The notes under the pieces: model-generated
Seen by the model: the letters and a program-made list of their open reading frames with translations, nothing else
Database searches by the model: none
Told to the model about the DNA's origin: nothing
Shown: positions 50,726 through 62,936 of the stretch, piece after piece
Layout of the letters: every line of letters begins with the position of its first letter
How positions within the stretch are numbered: the first letter of the stretch is position 1
Made by a program: the position numbers and the translations under genes
Assembly (NCBI GenBank): GCA_004565275.1
Contig: SDOX01000005.1
Coordinates: 780,765 to 844,764 of the forward strand
Reading direction: 5' to 3'
DNA: 64,000 nt
Source of the DNA: Nannochloropsis salina CCMP1776
Lineage: Eukaryota > Sar > Eustigmatophyceae > Eustigmatales > Monodopsidaceae

Positions 50726-53700
50726 TCAAATCAAAGGTGCTGTTGCCGCGCCCTCTACTGAATTTTGAAGAAGAAATGCCACTGGAAGGGCAAAATCTCG
50801 ACACCACAACATCAAATTCCAAAATATGGTGCTAGATGCAGCAGAAGATTTTCGGAACGCTGCCGAAAGAATAGAATCAATACCATCATTCAACAGGATA
50901 GTCTGGACTTCCTTGCGCAAAACCCAAGGCGAAAGGTACTCGCACCAAAGGGGGGTGCCTGGCCCCGTGGAACCTATCCAGTCGGACGCTGTGCAATGCA
51001 CGGAAAAACGCGCAACAAAGCGTCGGACGGGAGGAGGTGGTATAGGCCGAGATATTACTGAGGATCGACGATCACGATCAACTTTTGATAAATCAAGACT
51101 TTTAAAGTCCAACAAGTGGTTCATACCTTGTTGCTGTTGGTGCTGTTGGATAGCGCACTGTTGCTCTTTGATCTTAGCCTCGCGCGCTGTCTCACATAGT
51201 GGACAAGATGTGGTATAGTTGTTGGGGTCAGGCAACCAACCAGACTGGATTTCGGCAGCGCTGAGCCTTGAATTACATTGGGGACAAGTCTCCGAGTCCA
51301 CGTCCAAAGCGAGGTTGGGAAAAAGTACATTTAGAAGGCTCTCGCCGTATTTCACTTGAAAAGTGATCGAGGGTGTGTTGTAAGCCGTCGCGTCAGATTT
51401 ACTGTCGGAGACAGCTTCTCCTTCATTCGCTCCTCCCCTTTCACCTCCTTTAGCACCGCTACCAAAGTTGGAATCTCTTTGAAAGGCTCGCACCTCTGCA
51501 TCGCGTCTGGCCGATTCATCCAGGATGAGCTCGAAAGGCAAGGAGACAGGGTTGGCAATAATCTGGGTGCTTCTCGTGCTTTGCCGCTCCCAACTGCCTT
51601 GGTTCCCTACACCCGCTTTGCCCGCGCAGGCATTGTCAACTTCTCCACCCCGACCGACGCCGGTTTGGTTCCGGCCATCGGCACTTCCGCCATTGCCTCC
51701 GTTTGAAAGGCTCCAAAAGCCTGACTGACCAGGCGTGCCAATCTTCCGAAAAGCCGACAACGCCTCTTTGAATACCTTGGGGGTACCGCTGTTCAGTCTC
51801 GCGGCATGTTTTTGACTTCCATGGCCAGAATAGTGACCAGTCCCACTTCCACCACTGCTTCCACGACGTCCATCATTTCCCTGTCGAATTTTATTCCAGT
51901 CCAGCAACGATAGAGCTTGAGAAGCTTGAGATGACGCAGCACCGGAAAGCAGCGTAGACACTACTGAAGCATCCACCGCGAAACCTGCCTCATTCATCTC
52001 TGTAAGAGCCTGGAGGGCCATATCCACAGCGCCAAGCCGACTTGCCGCGTCTATCAAGCACCGATATATCCATTCGTCGGCTGGTGTACGCTGGGCACGC
52101 ATTCGTTTTAGCACGTCAAATGCAATGGTAAGTTTTCCTGTAGCTGCGTGTACCCTCTCCTCCCTCTTGTCTTCACTAAGGCACCGCATCCGAGGCCGCA
52201 GTCTGAACGACGCAGCTGCAGAAAAATGGTGCGATATTTTGTGCTCGCTGTCGCTTCCGAGCTCGTGATGCCTCTTATCCAGTTCCTCGATCGCAGGCTC
52301 ACCCTTACCTTCCTCGCCCACTTCCTGTTTACCATGCTCCCTTTCTGTGACCGATCGCCTGTCCTCGGATGTATCGTTGGTACCCTCTGGTCCGATGACG
52401 CTTTCGCCATCGGACGTAGCGTCTTTCGACGTCACAAGGTGCTCAGATGCTTGTCTCTGAAGAGCGTCAAAGCTAACGTCATGCCGTTGTTGCAGGTCCC
52501 GGCCAATAGTCAAGCAGAAGGTCATGAGAAAAGTTGAGAAGACTGGCGTAGCTGGGTCCCATGGGATATGATCACTTTTAAAGCGGAGGATGTGGTTGCG
52601 TTTCTTGATACCGCGTCGTCGTCGCCCTCGCCGCCTAACCCAACCCCTTCCGTCATCCTCAGGACCGCGGCCCGCCAGGTCATTCACCGGTCGAGGTGGG
52701 GTATACCACTTTTCTTGAAGCATTGGAAAGCCGTCATATATAAAGAGCTCGTCTGGGAGGCTTGAAACGTCCGGCTGTAACGCCACAAGCGTTTTTATCT
52801 CCTTCGGATGTCGAAGATGGACTGGCCTCCTAAAAGAAGCCTGACGACGATTGCCACCAATAGCTCCCATTGAAAAGCGCGGTTTCCCCCTCTTTCGAGC
52901 CTCAATCAGTTCGTCGAAAAGGGAAATCTCGCCAATGTCTTCAGGATCGGGTTGTAGCCGTGCATCCAAGAAACTCTGAAGAGCCTGGGTTCGAGAAAAT
53001 TCCTCCAGGAAAGGAGCCCATTCGGAAGGATGTGATGCTACAAAATCCGTGCGTCTGAATTCCAGTTTGGGCTTTGGATCTTCTTTGGAGGGAAATACCA
53101 AAAAAATTCTATATTCCCTCAATATCGCCAAAAAGAATCCCAAAAACGCATCTCGTATCGCGTCCCAGTCCTCTTCCGTCATGACGCCGGCCTCTCCAGC
53201 CCCGACTTGTAAAGAACGTCGGGCTTGGGAAAACGGATCGTCCAAGTTCCGAAGGAAACGATGTGGCGAAGGTGACGGCGGAGGGCTAAATGGAGATTCA
53301 AGACTTGTCTCCGAGGTAGTGGAGGCGCCAAGGTGCGAGGCAGGCTCCAGACATGGCGGAGGACGCGACTGCGAGAGGATTAGCGGGCTTGCCGGCAATC
53401 GGGTCACCGCGGCGGTCCTTGCAGTCGTCGAAGACGGAGTGCTTGCCACCGAAAGGACGAGGGGCGGGGGCGGGGCCGCAGGAGGCAAGGAAGAATGTGA
53501 TGGGGTGGGAGGCACGCGCCTCTGCTCTTTAGACAGCTGCTTTTGCTGCTGCACATATCGCTGTTGGGCCTCAAAGAGGTTTGCATGCTCGTGAATGGCC
53601 CGGAGAAGCTTTGCCTGGCGCCGCTCTGGAAGATTTGGAAGGCTAAGCCCGGACGCAGGGTACACCTGATTAAGATCAAGATCCACAACTGAGACCGTGT

Positions 53701-55164
53701 CGGGGAGCTGATCTGCGACAACCCGAAAAGAATCTGTATGGCAGCCTAAAAGGAAGGGCACAGGGCTGTTGGCGCAGAGGTAGAGGCACTGTCGAGGCAG
53801 GATAGGGATGAAGACGTGGGAATATGCAAGCGGCCACATGCAGGCAGTCAAGAATTCGGCCACGGCAGTCAGGAGTGAGAGTTGCGTGCTGTGTAGTAAG
53901 ACTTGCTGCTCGAGCAAGACGGCGTTAAAGACCCGGAGGAGGTTTTTAGGACTCAAACATTCGAAGACCGCCTCAAGGGAGAGTCCGCCTGACCAGAGGG
54001 CGGGTTGGTGGGGGGACGGGCACGGGTAGTAGAGGACCAGGTCCAGCATGCTGTACTGGACGTCTACCCTCCCCGGCACTGGGGTCGGCACCTCAAGGAG
54101 GAAATTGCAGATGTACCGTTCCAGGGGTATGCGTGTGGGGGAGCAGGAGAGGCGATACAGCTGCAAGAGCCATGTCCGAGAGGCCTCGACGAAGGGGTAT
54201 TTGGAGAGGAGACAGAGGCATTTCGGTGCGAATACCCGCCCTCCACGAGGCCTCGTCGCCAGATCAGGTGTGGGGGACTGCATGGCCACCTTCTCCTCTT
54301 CACACACTGCATCTTTCACCTCCGCGAAGAAGGCTCCAGTACGACCGGCCTCGCGTTTCAGCGTTGACAAGCGCCGCCCCTCCCCATCTCCATTCTCTTC
54401 TTTTCGGATCTCCCATTCCGCAATGCGTCGTGACAGCAAGGCCTCGGTACTCTCCGGCAGGGCTTCATGGATGACTAGCGTATGTCCGTAGCTCCGATCG
54501 CCCTTTGCCGCACCCGACCGGCAATATAAAAAGAAAGAAGTTCAGAATGACAGAGCGGGATGAAAGTAAAGCGGAGGAATAGGCAACGCAGTCTCGCATT
54601 TGCTCAGGTACATCTTCCCATCGCAAAAAAATGCTCGAAAAGCTTGACTTTCTTACCTCGCCGTTTGTCAGCACGAATGTAAAAAACTTGGGTGCCTGCA
54701 TACATTCGGCCAAGCGCAAGCCCGTAGGAAAACAGAAATCAGCGACCCCATTTTCTACTTTAGTCTCTTGATTGTCTTCTACAGGAAAACGGTCAATCAA
54801 ATATGGTCTATGTGAATGTAAATGGGAATGCACATGTGAAATGGACTAGTCGTGATTTTGCATCAATTCGAAATTCAAGAGCGTAATCACGCTAAACGGG
54901 GCGACAGTGTGAGAAGGATGAGAGGGCTGGAAGGCGAATGACGTCTTTCAATTGCACATGAGGAGAAATAGTCGACTTAATTTAGAACCGATATGTGAAA
55001 TATAAGTTTTGCTGCACGTACTGGTATCGGAGGCAAAGTGGGTGACAATCTTGGCCGTCTTTCTCATCTTGGGCTTCGGAGGGCAACGGGGGCAACGAGT
55101 CTGTGTCGATACCCACTACAAAAAAATAATCGTTCACCCTCACTGCCTCTCCCAAAACAGACAT
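50726..55164 (-). CDS. DENND4-like Rab guanine-nucleotide exchange factor, three exons
   Basis: DENN proteins activate Rab GTPases in membrane traffic; DENND4 proteins act on Rab10. Exons: 55164-55022, 54807-54657 and 54502-50726 (introns 214 and 154 nt), phases consistent, about 1356 aa. Exon 1 encodes RVNDYFFVVGID, exon 2 the upstream DENN block (PYLIDRFPVEDNQ...VADFCFPTGL and APKFFTFVLTNGE), exon 3 SYGHTLVIHEALPES and the central DENN (KCLCLLSKYPFVEASRTWLL, LLRVFNAVLLEQQVLLHS, FIPILPRQCLYLCANSPVPFLLG). Later come a pentatricopeptide-like pair (ADEWIYRCLIDAASRLGAVD), and a C-terminal module with a Cys4 cluster (CPQCNSRLSAAEI...TTSCPLCE) and LSPWVLRKEVQTIL, then FWNLMLWCRDFALP. DENN plus PPR plus this C-terminal block is the DENND4 architecture. 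Long Ser/Pro-rich insertions separate the modules. Confidence 0.88.
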
Positions 55165-55796
55165 ATCATCTGCAGCAATTCTGTTCGTGTAAGAAATATA
55201 TGAGTGATAAAGTAAGGACCAGAGCATTTTTGCGCGGCAGAAATCAGTAAAAGTGAAGTCCCACCTACTTGTGATGGTGCATCACTAGGGAAAGGTGGTC
55301 TGTTGCATCCGTGACGGTGCGGTACAGGACAAGAGTGAGTGACATTGACCGACCCGAAATGTACGTGAAAAGTTGGCACGCTTATAGACGATGGACCAGT
55401 TTCCACTGGGACCCAAAAAGACCGCAAAGCAGCCTCAATATTGCTCCCGCTTGGCGAGCGTCTTCCCGTCCCTGCCCTGCCCCATCGACGACGCAGCAGG
55501 CAGCATTACCTCTTGACGAGGAGCTTGTCTGCCCTCGGTGCAAATGACGTTACATTGTCCTTCGAGTCCCGGAATTCGGGGTAGTGGGGGGTCGTAGCTT
55601 CCAAGACCTCGTGAAAGACAGGCTTCGACGGCGGGCGGCGGGCGTAAGATCCACCTGGGCGAGGTCTCGAAAGACGAAGAGCGACACGGTGATGCCCGGG
55701 CTGGCGGATTCTCGTGGGGAATCCCACAATGATTGTAATCTCTTCGCATGGTCACATTATCTAAACATTTTGCACATTTCTTCCGACGCGCTTAGG
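55165..55796. promoter_or_regulatory. Divergent region between DENND4-like and M16-family genes
   Basis: About 630 bases. The downstream gene's frame stays open upstream of its ATG to 55584, but that lead sequence is Arg-rich and low in conservation and is probably untranslated. No specific element assigned. Confidence 0.4.
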
Positions 55797-57080
55797 ATGT
55801 GGCGACTGACTCGGGCCACAAAGCTTCACAAGCTGCTCGATCCCGCGGCCGGAGCCTCTGTCCGTGCTCACGGCCGGAGTCTGGCCTCGAGCGCCAACAG
55901 ACTCGTGGATTTGGACGAGGAATACCCTGATCTTCCCGCTTTGAATCCCAGTGGCGCGAGCCCTTTCAATGTTGAAACGAGCACGCTGTCTAATGGAGTA
56001 AAAGTGGTGTCCACATTAGCTGGCAAGACGACATCCGTGGGGCTATCAGTGGCTGCAGGTAGCCTCTTCGAGGTTCCCGGTGAGGAAGGCTCCGCCTTAC
56101 TTCTTCAGCATTTAGCGTTCAAGGGTACCAGCAAGCGCTCGGCCTTACGCCTGCTTCGTGATCTTGAAAGCGTGGGGGCCGCGCCCTCGGCGCTCGCAGG
56201 ACGTGAATCTCTGTTGTACAAGGTAACTGCCTTGCCCGAGTACGCCGAGTCGGCCCTGGAGGCCGCTTTCGAGACGGCTCTCTCGCCCAAGATCACGCCT
56301 TACCTCGTTTCAGAACTTCAAACTGCAGCTGCTGCAGACATGGAGACGTTTGCCGCGGATGCACGCCTCCAGCTCGGGGAGGCCCTGTACGAGGCCGCCT
56401 ACGGAGAGAACACCCCTCTTGGCCATCCCCTCTACCACCTCGGCTCCCAGCTGACAGCGGGGTCCCTCGCCACGTACCGGGCAAAAACGTACGGGGCCAA
56501 CTCCATCACTGTCTTCGGGACTGGGGTCGCCCATGCGCAGCTCGCGTCCTGGGCGACAAGACTCGCGGACGGTTTGGCTCCCGGCAGCAGCAAAGCCGCA
56601 CCGGCGTCGCCCTATATCGGGGGTGAGGCACGTCTGAAGGCTACCTCGGATTCTACATTTGTGGGTTTAGCTTTCTGTGCGCCAGATGGGAAGGATGCTG
56701 GGGTCTTGGAGGTGCTAGCGGCGGCATGGCAATCAGCATTGCCTGCCGGCGCGGCTGTTTTTACCTTGCCAGGCTTGGTTGGGGTGACGGGCGCGGCCTC
56801 TCCCACCGCGGTGGGGTCTTACGTGGACGCCTTATTTCAAGTAGTGAAAGGTTCCGGAAAAGACTTCGCCAAAGCCAAGAAAGCGGCCCAAGTGGCGGCG
56901 CTGACCAAGCTCGACGGATCTGTTTTTGAGGGGTTGGCGGACGGGAGGGCCAGCCTGGCGTTGGGTGGGGTCTCCGAGGCAGACGTCAAATCTTTGCATG
57001 CGAAGATCTGGAAAGGAGGCCTCACTATTGCATCGCTGGGGGACGTCAGCAAGGTTCCCAAGCTCTCGAGTCTCCACTAA
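55797..57080 (+). CDS. M16-family protein, inactive: cytochrome bc1 core 2 or MPP-alpha type
   Basis: A 427-aa mitochondrial protein of the insulinase/M16 fold, either a core subunit of respiratory complex III or the non-catalytic subunit of the matrix processing peptidase. The start ATG (MWRLTRATKLHKLL) gives an amphipathic, Arg/Lys-rich presequence; the upstream in-frame extension to 55584 is less convincing. Family blocks: TSTLSNGVKVVST, SVGLSVAAGSLFE, ALLLQHLAFKGTSKRS, LLRDLESVGAAPSA, RESLLYKVTALPEY, YGENTPLGHPLY and YRAKTYGANSITVFGTG. The zinc motif HxxEH of active M16 enzymes is gone: the stretch reads LLLQHL. This is expected for QCR2 and MPP-alpha. The Ala-rich, glycine-poor C-terminal half and lack of the MPP-alpha glycine loop favour QCR2, moderately. 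Confidence 0.85.
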   Translation: MWRLTRATKLHKLLDPAAGASVRAHGRSLASSANRLVDLDEEYPDLPALNPSGASPFNVETSTLSNGVKVVSTLAGKTTSVGLSVAAGSLFEVPGEEGSALLLQHLAFKGTSKRSALRLLRDLESVGAAPSALAGRESLLYKVTALPEYAESALEAAFETALSPKITPYLVSELQTAAAADMETFAADARLQLGEALYEAAYGENTPLGHPLYHLGSQLTAGSLATYRAKTYGANSITVFGTGVAHAQLASWATRLADGLAPGSSKAAPASPYIGGEARLKATSDSTFVGLAFCAPDGKDAGVLEVLAAAWQSALPAGAAVFTLPGLVGVTGAASPTAVGSYVDALFQVVKGSGKDFAKAKKAAQVAALTKLDGSVFEGLADGRASLALGGVSEADVKSLHAKIWKGGLTIASLGDVSKVPKLSSLH

Positions 57081-58027
57081 GTTCGGGGAGGAGGTGGCGG
57101 TCGCAAAGTACGAAGTAAGGTTTTCTACGTTCGATAAAGGACCACATCGGTGGTATATTTTGAGGTTGTCCGATGCGATGCGCCTTCCCTCAATTCTCAT
57201 GAGCTATGCGTGGTATTTAAGGCGATAGTTTGTGCATGATGTGCCTCGGCATTGTTGTGTATCTGAAGTCAAGCAAAAGAGACTGAAGGCATATGTATGT
57301 GTGGAAGAGACTGTTGGCTGTGTCCGCGCTGCCCGGTCCCTCGTCAAAAATGAGTCTCATGCAGACATGAGCGAAGCAAGGTTCAAATTGGTACACTTAT
57401 AATATATTGATTGATGGCGTGGCAAGTGTTTTGGAGAATTTACTCGTTTCGTTACTGTTCCCACCCCTCTTGCAAACAACGGCTCGGATCGGTTGGCGAC
57501 TGCTAGAGCCTCATGACCACCCGTGTCCGCCCTCTGCGGTCACCATTGATCCCCGCCTTGCGGGGGCTTCACGTCCCAGCAGTGCTTGCTTTTCCTCTTC
57601 CACATAACCGCGAGCCCTTTGATGGGTTGCTTATTTGAGGTGAGGCTGTGAGCCTACCGAAGAAAGAGTACATGCCCTGATTGCCAAAAGAGGAGGCCCT
57701 TGCTCATCTCAAGGAATATCAAGGGAATCCGCCTCCCATACGCACCTTCAGAAAGGCGATGGCGTCTCTTGCCAATGTCGTGCGGGAATATCAAATCTAC
57801 AAGTTCTCCTGATAATTAGTTTCAATGAGGAAAGCTGTTTATAAATTGTGTGGCCTCAAACGTAGTGTGGTCCTTTTGCGTACATACAATTGCCTGTAGC
57901 TTCACCCTATCAGCACCACTTTCTTCTGCCCACCTGACGCTCGTATTTCGTATGAAAATTACAGGGAGTGCACCGGCTTTCCCCTTCGATTGTCTCCTCC
58001 TACCATTGGTGAGCAGTTTTAGGAAAG
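57081..58027. promoter_or_regulatory. Intergenic with EF2 promoter
   Basis: About 950 bases. A TATA-like TTATAAATTG lies at about 57839, some 190 bases before the EF2 start, and another AT-rich stretch (TTATAATATATTG) at about 57397. A strongly expressed gene follows, so a TATA box is plausible but unproven. No coding feature recognised. Confidence 0.4.
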
Positions 58028-60649
58028 ATGGTTAATTTCACGGTCGACCAGCTGAGGGCCATGATGGACCTGAAGCACAACATTCGAAACATGTCCGTGA
58101 TCGCGCACGTGGACCACGGAAAGTCCACTCTTACGGACTCCCTCGTTTCCAAGGCTGGCATTATCGCGGCGAAGAATGCTGGAGATGCTCGCTTCACTGA
58201 CACCCGCGCTGATGAGCAGGAGCGCTGCATCACGATCAAGTCAACCGGAATTTCCATGTTCTTCGAGTACGACATGGACGCGGAGGAGAAGCTCGCCCAG
58301 GCTGCGGCCGAGGCACAGCTTACCGGCGAGAAGGCCGATGCAGGGGCCAGCTCTGCCAATTCTTCAGCTATTGCCACCGCCGCGGCGGCGAACGTGGAAA
58401 TTAACGACAAATGCTATCTGATCAACCTCATCGACTCCCCGGGACACGTGGACTTCTCCTCCGAGGTGACGGCCGCGCTCCGTGTGACGGATGGAGCCTT
58501 GGTTGTGGTTGATTGCATCGAAGGTGTCTGCGTGCAAACCGAGACAGTGCTTCGCCAGGCTATCTCAGAGCGCGTGCGCCCCGTGCTTATGGTGAACAAA
58601 GTGGACCGAGCCCTCCTTGAACTTCAGCTTCCCCCCGAGGAGATGTATCAATCTTTCTCTCGCGCAATTGAGTCGGTGAACGTGATTATCGCCACTTACA
58701 ATGACGCACTGATGGGTGACGTGCAGGTCTATCCCGAGAAGGGCACTGTCGCTTTCGGGTCGGGCTTGCACCAGTGGGGCTTCACCCTGAAGAAGTTCGC
58801 GCGCACCTACGCCGCCAAGTTCAACACTGATGAGAGTTCCTTCATGCAGAAGCTCTGGGGCGACTGGTTTTACGACCAGGAGGCGAAGAAGTGGAAGACT
58901 CAGAGCGAGAACGGCACCCTGAAGCGCGCCTTCTGTCAGTTCATTATGGACCCCATCTGCAAGGTCTTCGAGGCCGTGATGGAGGACAAGACGGCCAAGA
59001 TCGAGAAGATGCTGAAGGTGATCGGCGTTACCCTGAAAGGTGATGACAAGGAGCTGAAGGGGAAACCCCTTCTCAAGCGCATTATGCAGAAGTGGATCCC
59101 GGCCGCCGACGCCATCCTGGAGATGATTGTCGTTCATCTGCCCTCCCCCGTCGCTGCCCAGAAGTACCGCGTGGACAACCTGTATGACGGGCCCCTGGAC
59201 GACGAGACGGCCAACGCCATCCGCACCTGCGACACGGGCCCGGACGCGCCTCTCTGCATGTACGTGTCCAAGATGGTGCCCACCTCGGACAAGGGCCGCT
59301 TCTACGCCTTCGGGCGCGTCTTCGCGGGGCGCATTGCAACGGGCCAGAAGTGCCGCATTCTGGGCCCCAACTACGTTCCCGGAAAAAAAACAGACCTGTG
59401 GGTGAAGAACATCCAGCGCACTATCGTCATGATGGGGCGCTACGTCGAGCAGGTGCAGGACGTGCCCGCCGGAAACACGTGCGGTCTGGTGGGCGTGGAC
59501 CAGTACTTGCTCAAGTCAGGGACCATCACCACCGCAGAGAACGCGCACTGCATCAAGACCATGAAGTTCTCAGTATCTCCTGTGGTGCGCGTGGCCGTGG
59601 AGCCCAAGAACAGCTCGGACCTCCCCAAGCTGGTTGAGGGCATGAAACGCCTGGCCAAATCGGACCCCATGGTCCTCTGCTACACAGAGGAGTCCGGCGA
59701 GCACATCATTGCCGGAGCAGGGGAGCTTCATTTGGAGATTTGTCTGAAGGACCTTCAAGAGGATTTCATGGGGACGGAGGTGAAGATCTCTGACCCGGTC
59801 GTCTCGTACCGCGAGACGGTCACCGGCGTCTCGAGCCAGACTTGCCTGTCCAAGTCACCCAACAAGCACAACCGCCTTTACGCCACGGCCGAGCCCCTCG
59901 CCGACGGCCTTCCCGACGAGATCGAGGACGGCAAAGTCAACGCGCGCGACGATTTTAAACTGCGGGCGCGGTATTTGGCGGATACGCACGGGTGGGACGT
60001 GACGGAGGCCCGTAAGATCTGGGCCTTCGCCCCCGACGGGACCGGACCCAACATCGTTCTCGACGCCACCAAGGGTGTGAATTACTTGAACGAAATCAAG
60101 GAGTCAGTAGTAGGGGGGTTTCAGCAGGCGTGCGGGCAGGGACCCATGGCGGACGAGCAGGTCCGTGGCGTCTGCGTCAAGCTGCTGGACGTGGTCCTCC
60201 ACGCCGACGCCATCCACCGTGGCATGGGCCAGATTCAGCCAACGGCCCGCCGTGTCGTGCATGCTTGTATCTTGACGGCCTCTCCTGGAGTGTTGGAGCC
60301 TGTCTATCTGTGCGAGATTTCCTGTCCGCAGGACGCTATGGGAGGTTGCTATGGCGTACTGACACGTCGTCGCGGTCATGTCTTTTCCGAGGAGCAGCGG
60401 CCTGGCACGCCCATGATGACACTGAAGGCGTATCTGCCTGTGATGGAATCGTTCGGCTTCACTGCTGATCTTCGAGCCGGCACAGGGGGCAAGGCCTTCC
60501 CGCAGTGCGTGTTCGACCACTGGCAGATGATGGGGGGAGACCCGCTCGAGGCAGGCACCAAGTCGAACGAGGTTATGCTTGGTGTCCGTAAGCGCAAGGG
60601 TCTTTCGCCCGAAATTCCCCCGCTGGATAGGTTTCTCGACCGACTCTAA
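58028..60649 (+). CDS. EEF2: Eukaryotic translation elongation factor 2
   Basis: GTPase that translocates the ribosome. The G domain has [17 protein letters not shown] (residues 23-39), the switch segment [20 protein letters not shown] (the FTDT site of eEF2-kinase regulation), [12 protein letters not shown] and [12 protein letters not shown]. Domains III-V follow with [24 protein letters not shown], and the diphthamide loop [18 protein letters not shown]. The family usually has HRGGGQI there; the middle Gly is Met. The chain is 873 aa, slightly over the usual 845-860, because of an Ala/Ser-rich insertion at about 80-120 between switch I and the DSPGH motif. The C-terminus ends [10 protein letters not shown], as in other EF2. 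Intronless, third positions rich in C and G, consistent with high expression. Confidence 0.97.
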   Translation: MVNFTVDQLRAMMDLKHNIRNMSVIAHVDHGKSTLTDSLVSKAGIIAAKNAGDARFTDTRADEQERCITIKSTGISMFFEYDMDAEEKLAQAAAEAQLTGEKADAGASSANSSAIATAAAANVEINDKCYLINLIDSPGHVDFSSEVTAALRVTDGALVVVDCIEGVCVQTETVLRQAISERVRPVLMVNKVDRALLELQLPPEEMYQSFSRAIESVNVIIATYNDALMGDVQVYPEKGTVAFGSGLHQWGFTLKKFARTYAAKFNTDESSFMQKLWGDWFYDQEAKKWKTQSENGTLKRAFCQFIMDPICKVFEAVMEDKTAKIEKMLKVIGVTLKGDDKELKGKPLLKRIMQKWIPAADAILEMIVVHLPSPVAAQKYRVDNLYDGPLDDETANAIRTCDTGPDAPLCMYVSKMVPTSDKGRFYAFGRVFAGRIATGQKCRILGPNYVPGKKTDLWVKNIQRTIVMMGRYVEQVQDVPAGNTCGLVGVDQYLLKSGTITTAENAHCIKTMKFSVSPVVRVAVEPKNSSDLPKLVEGMKRLAKSDPMVLCYTEESGEHIIAGAGELHLEICLKDLQEDFMGTEVKISDPVVSYRETVTGVSSQTCLSKSPNKHNRLYATAEPLADGLPDEIEDGKVNARDDFKLRARYLADTHGWDVTEARKIWAFAPDGTGPNIVLDATKGVNYLNEIKESVVGGFQQACGQGPMADEQVRGVCVKLLDVVLHADAIHRGMGQIQPTARRVVHACILTASPGVLEPVYLCEISCPQDAMGGCYGVLTRRRGHVFSEEQRPGTPMMTLKAYLPVMESFGFTADLRAGTGGKAFPQCVFDHWQMMGGDPLEAGTKSNEVMLGVRKRKGLSPEIPPLDRFLDRL

Positions 60650-62936
60650 TGCCTTTCTCTTCACAATGTCACTGCTAACTCTGACGAGCTCACTGCGCTG
60701 CCTTACGCATCTAGTCGGCCGTGAGCCCTATGGTAGGAAAAAACGGCGATTTTCCCTTGATCGCAATACACGCATACACGCATCAATTAAGAGAGCACGC
60801 GTCATGTCATATTTGTTTGTTCGGGAAAGATATTAGAGATGGCCCCGTTCGTGGAGGTGAAGGGATAATGGACTTGTGGCAATTAGGTGGATAGCAGTGG
60901 GAATCATTGGAAGTTTAATGACAAAAAGAAGGCAAGGCGAGGGCAGCGAAGACTTTCTGTGGTTGTGCGTAAGCGAGTGACAAGCAAGAGTGCATCAAGC
61001 ATAACTGCGGAGCCTGAAAAGGTGCTGTGATGAAAGGTTTTTTGACGGGAGGTAAGATCACTGTTCTAACGACGAGAAGCAACAACAACAAAAAACAGGC
61101 CATTATGTTTGCAAAACTTACAAAGGTGCCGTGTCATATGCTTTGTTATTTATTTTGGTAAGAACATGTCATGGCGGACGCCGGTCCTCGGGACCATGGA
61201 GGAGGTTCTTGTAGTAGCGCCGCGCGACTGACATGGAAAATGCCACACTATAAAGCACAAGCGCACAAGCGCGAGGAGAGGCAGAGGCAAGTCAAGGTGT
61301 CTACGTAAGAGGTTGTCTAAGTAAAGGCCAACAATGCGCCCCACTAGAGTCAGAGCGTCGGAGCCAACGCCGGCAGCCTTCCGGTACTATAGTAGTAGAG
61401 TAGTAGGTCATCCGCGGTTAGGGCCCTTCTCTCCTAATCCCAGTATCGGCTTAGACTACCATCCAAACTTGATGAAAATTGTGTGGTTTGTGAAAATTGG
61501 CTGAAGTACATGGACCTTGGGGTCACAGCACAGAGCAGCATACTGGAGCGGCTAGAAGGTTTCTCTCAGTCTGGATGTCTCAGGCTGATGAGAGGGACGT
61601 GCTCTTTTTCCGGGGTTTTCTCGGATGTCACATGCACTAACACAATTTTCGTCTTCAAGCCTATTTGTCACACGGATTTCGTTTCATGACAATTCATGAT
61701 ACAAATGTCGCTTTTCTTCCCCTCTATTTCATACAGGGCCGTCCAAGGAATCTGTTCAATTAACACATTGAAGAAGCCTGCCCCCAACAAAGCAGTCCAC
61801 ACATGGAGCGGCAAAAGTTTGAAGCTATGTTCCCTTCCCTTGTTGCGCATTACCCCAGAGTTCGTGGGCGAGAACATTATAGTCCGCCTGAGAGGCGGAC
61901 ACCGAGGCCGGCGACGCAGCACGTAGCCGACGGGGCGGACTTGACCGCACGCATCTCTTCACATGGTGTATTGTGGGCAGCCTTTGAAGACCTGTTAAGC
62001 ATTTTTATCAGAACAGATGACGTAGCACGTGTCAAACGCACATTTGCTACAGTATACGAAGAGCATCTTAATAGCTTGAATTTGGAGCAAATTGAGGAGG
62101 TCGCCAAGTGCACGGGTTGAGTGACGAGTGATAAATCAAGAAGTAGACGCTGAAGACGTGGCTGTATTCAGTCAGCAATAGAGGAAGGACAAGAATTTCA
62201 TGTCAAATCAGGGCAATCGCCGCTCGTAAAGAATGTAATTTCTGGCGCAGACGTTTAAATTAATGCCGACATAAACATAGGTAACAAAGGCGTTCGAAAA
62301 AGCAGCAATTGACAGATTCTTCCTTACGGCGGTATGCTAGCCATGGTTATCGGGTTCAGCGCTTTCAAAATCGTTCCAAGAAAAATTAACTCCCTCTTCC
62401 GCTTTTGTGGAAGCGTAGTCCGCTTTGGCAGATCGTTCCCTCACGCTCTCGAAACACTGTCCATGATAAGTTCGTGACGTGACGTGTACCACACGCATGA
62501 TGTACCGTGATCTAACAGAATTCGATATGTCATTCACAATTCCATTTCCTCGTTAGGCGCTACTTATTGGTATTTTGCCCAAGGCTCACGTCGATGATAC
62601 CTGATGTCTCGCCTTGAGTCTGATCGACAAAATGTCCAACACGCTAAAATATGACTCTAGAAACAAGAAGTCTGGCTACCTCTCCAAAATCTCTACTGAG
62701 TATCACCTCACCGAAAATTCACTTCGGGAAACTTACTTGAGGTGTCCTCCTCGTGCACGTACAATGTGCACACCTCTTTCTCTGAATGATTTTCCGAGAA
62801 GAAGTGAATGAATACCTGAAAAAGTACATAGCCCGCCAAACTATCATCCTTTCAAGAAACTATTGTGCTCACAGATACGTAGGGACGCCACTATCTTTCC
62901 CCCACAATGCGGATTTCATCCTTTCTCTCGCTCCTA
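60650..62936. other. Long gap between EF2 and glucose-6-phosphate isomerase
   Basis: The longest apparently gene-poor stretch in the window (2.3 kb). One frame at 61803-62120 may be coding and is listed separately. The remainder contains only short frames on both strands and AT-rich segments; no RNA gene, repeat or mobile element was recognised. Confidence 0.45.
61803..62120 (+). CDS. Possible small hypothetical protein
   Basis: A 105-residue frame starting ATG at 61803. The second half reads like a compact helical segment (GVLWAAFEDLLSIFIRTDDV, then FATVYEEHLNSLNLEQIEEV) with alternating hydrophobic and acidic residues, unlike the frames around it. The first half is Arg/Pro-rich and less convincing. 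It could be an intact small gene or the last exon of a gene whose upstream exons I cannot see. No family recognised. Confidence 0.3.
   Translation: MERQKFEAMFPSLVAHYPRVRGREHYSPPERRTPRPATQHVADGADLTARISSHGVLWAAFEDLLSIFIRTDDVARVKRTFATVYEEHLNSLNLEQIEEVAKCTG

Noticed and set aside
55584-55796. N-terminal extension of the M16-family protein.
   Set aside because: In frame but Arg-rich and unlike a presequence; the Met at 55797 begins a typical mitochondrial leader.
60650-62936. Search for tRNA, rRNA or mobile element in the long gap.
   Set aside because: No B-box-like GGTTCRANNC, terminal repeats or transposase/reverse-transcriptase motifs were found by eye.
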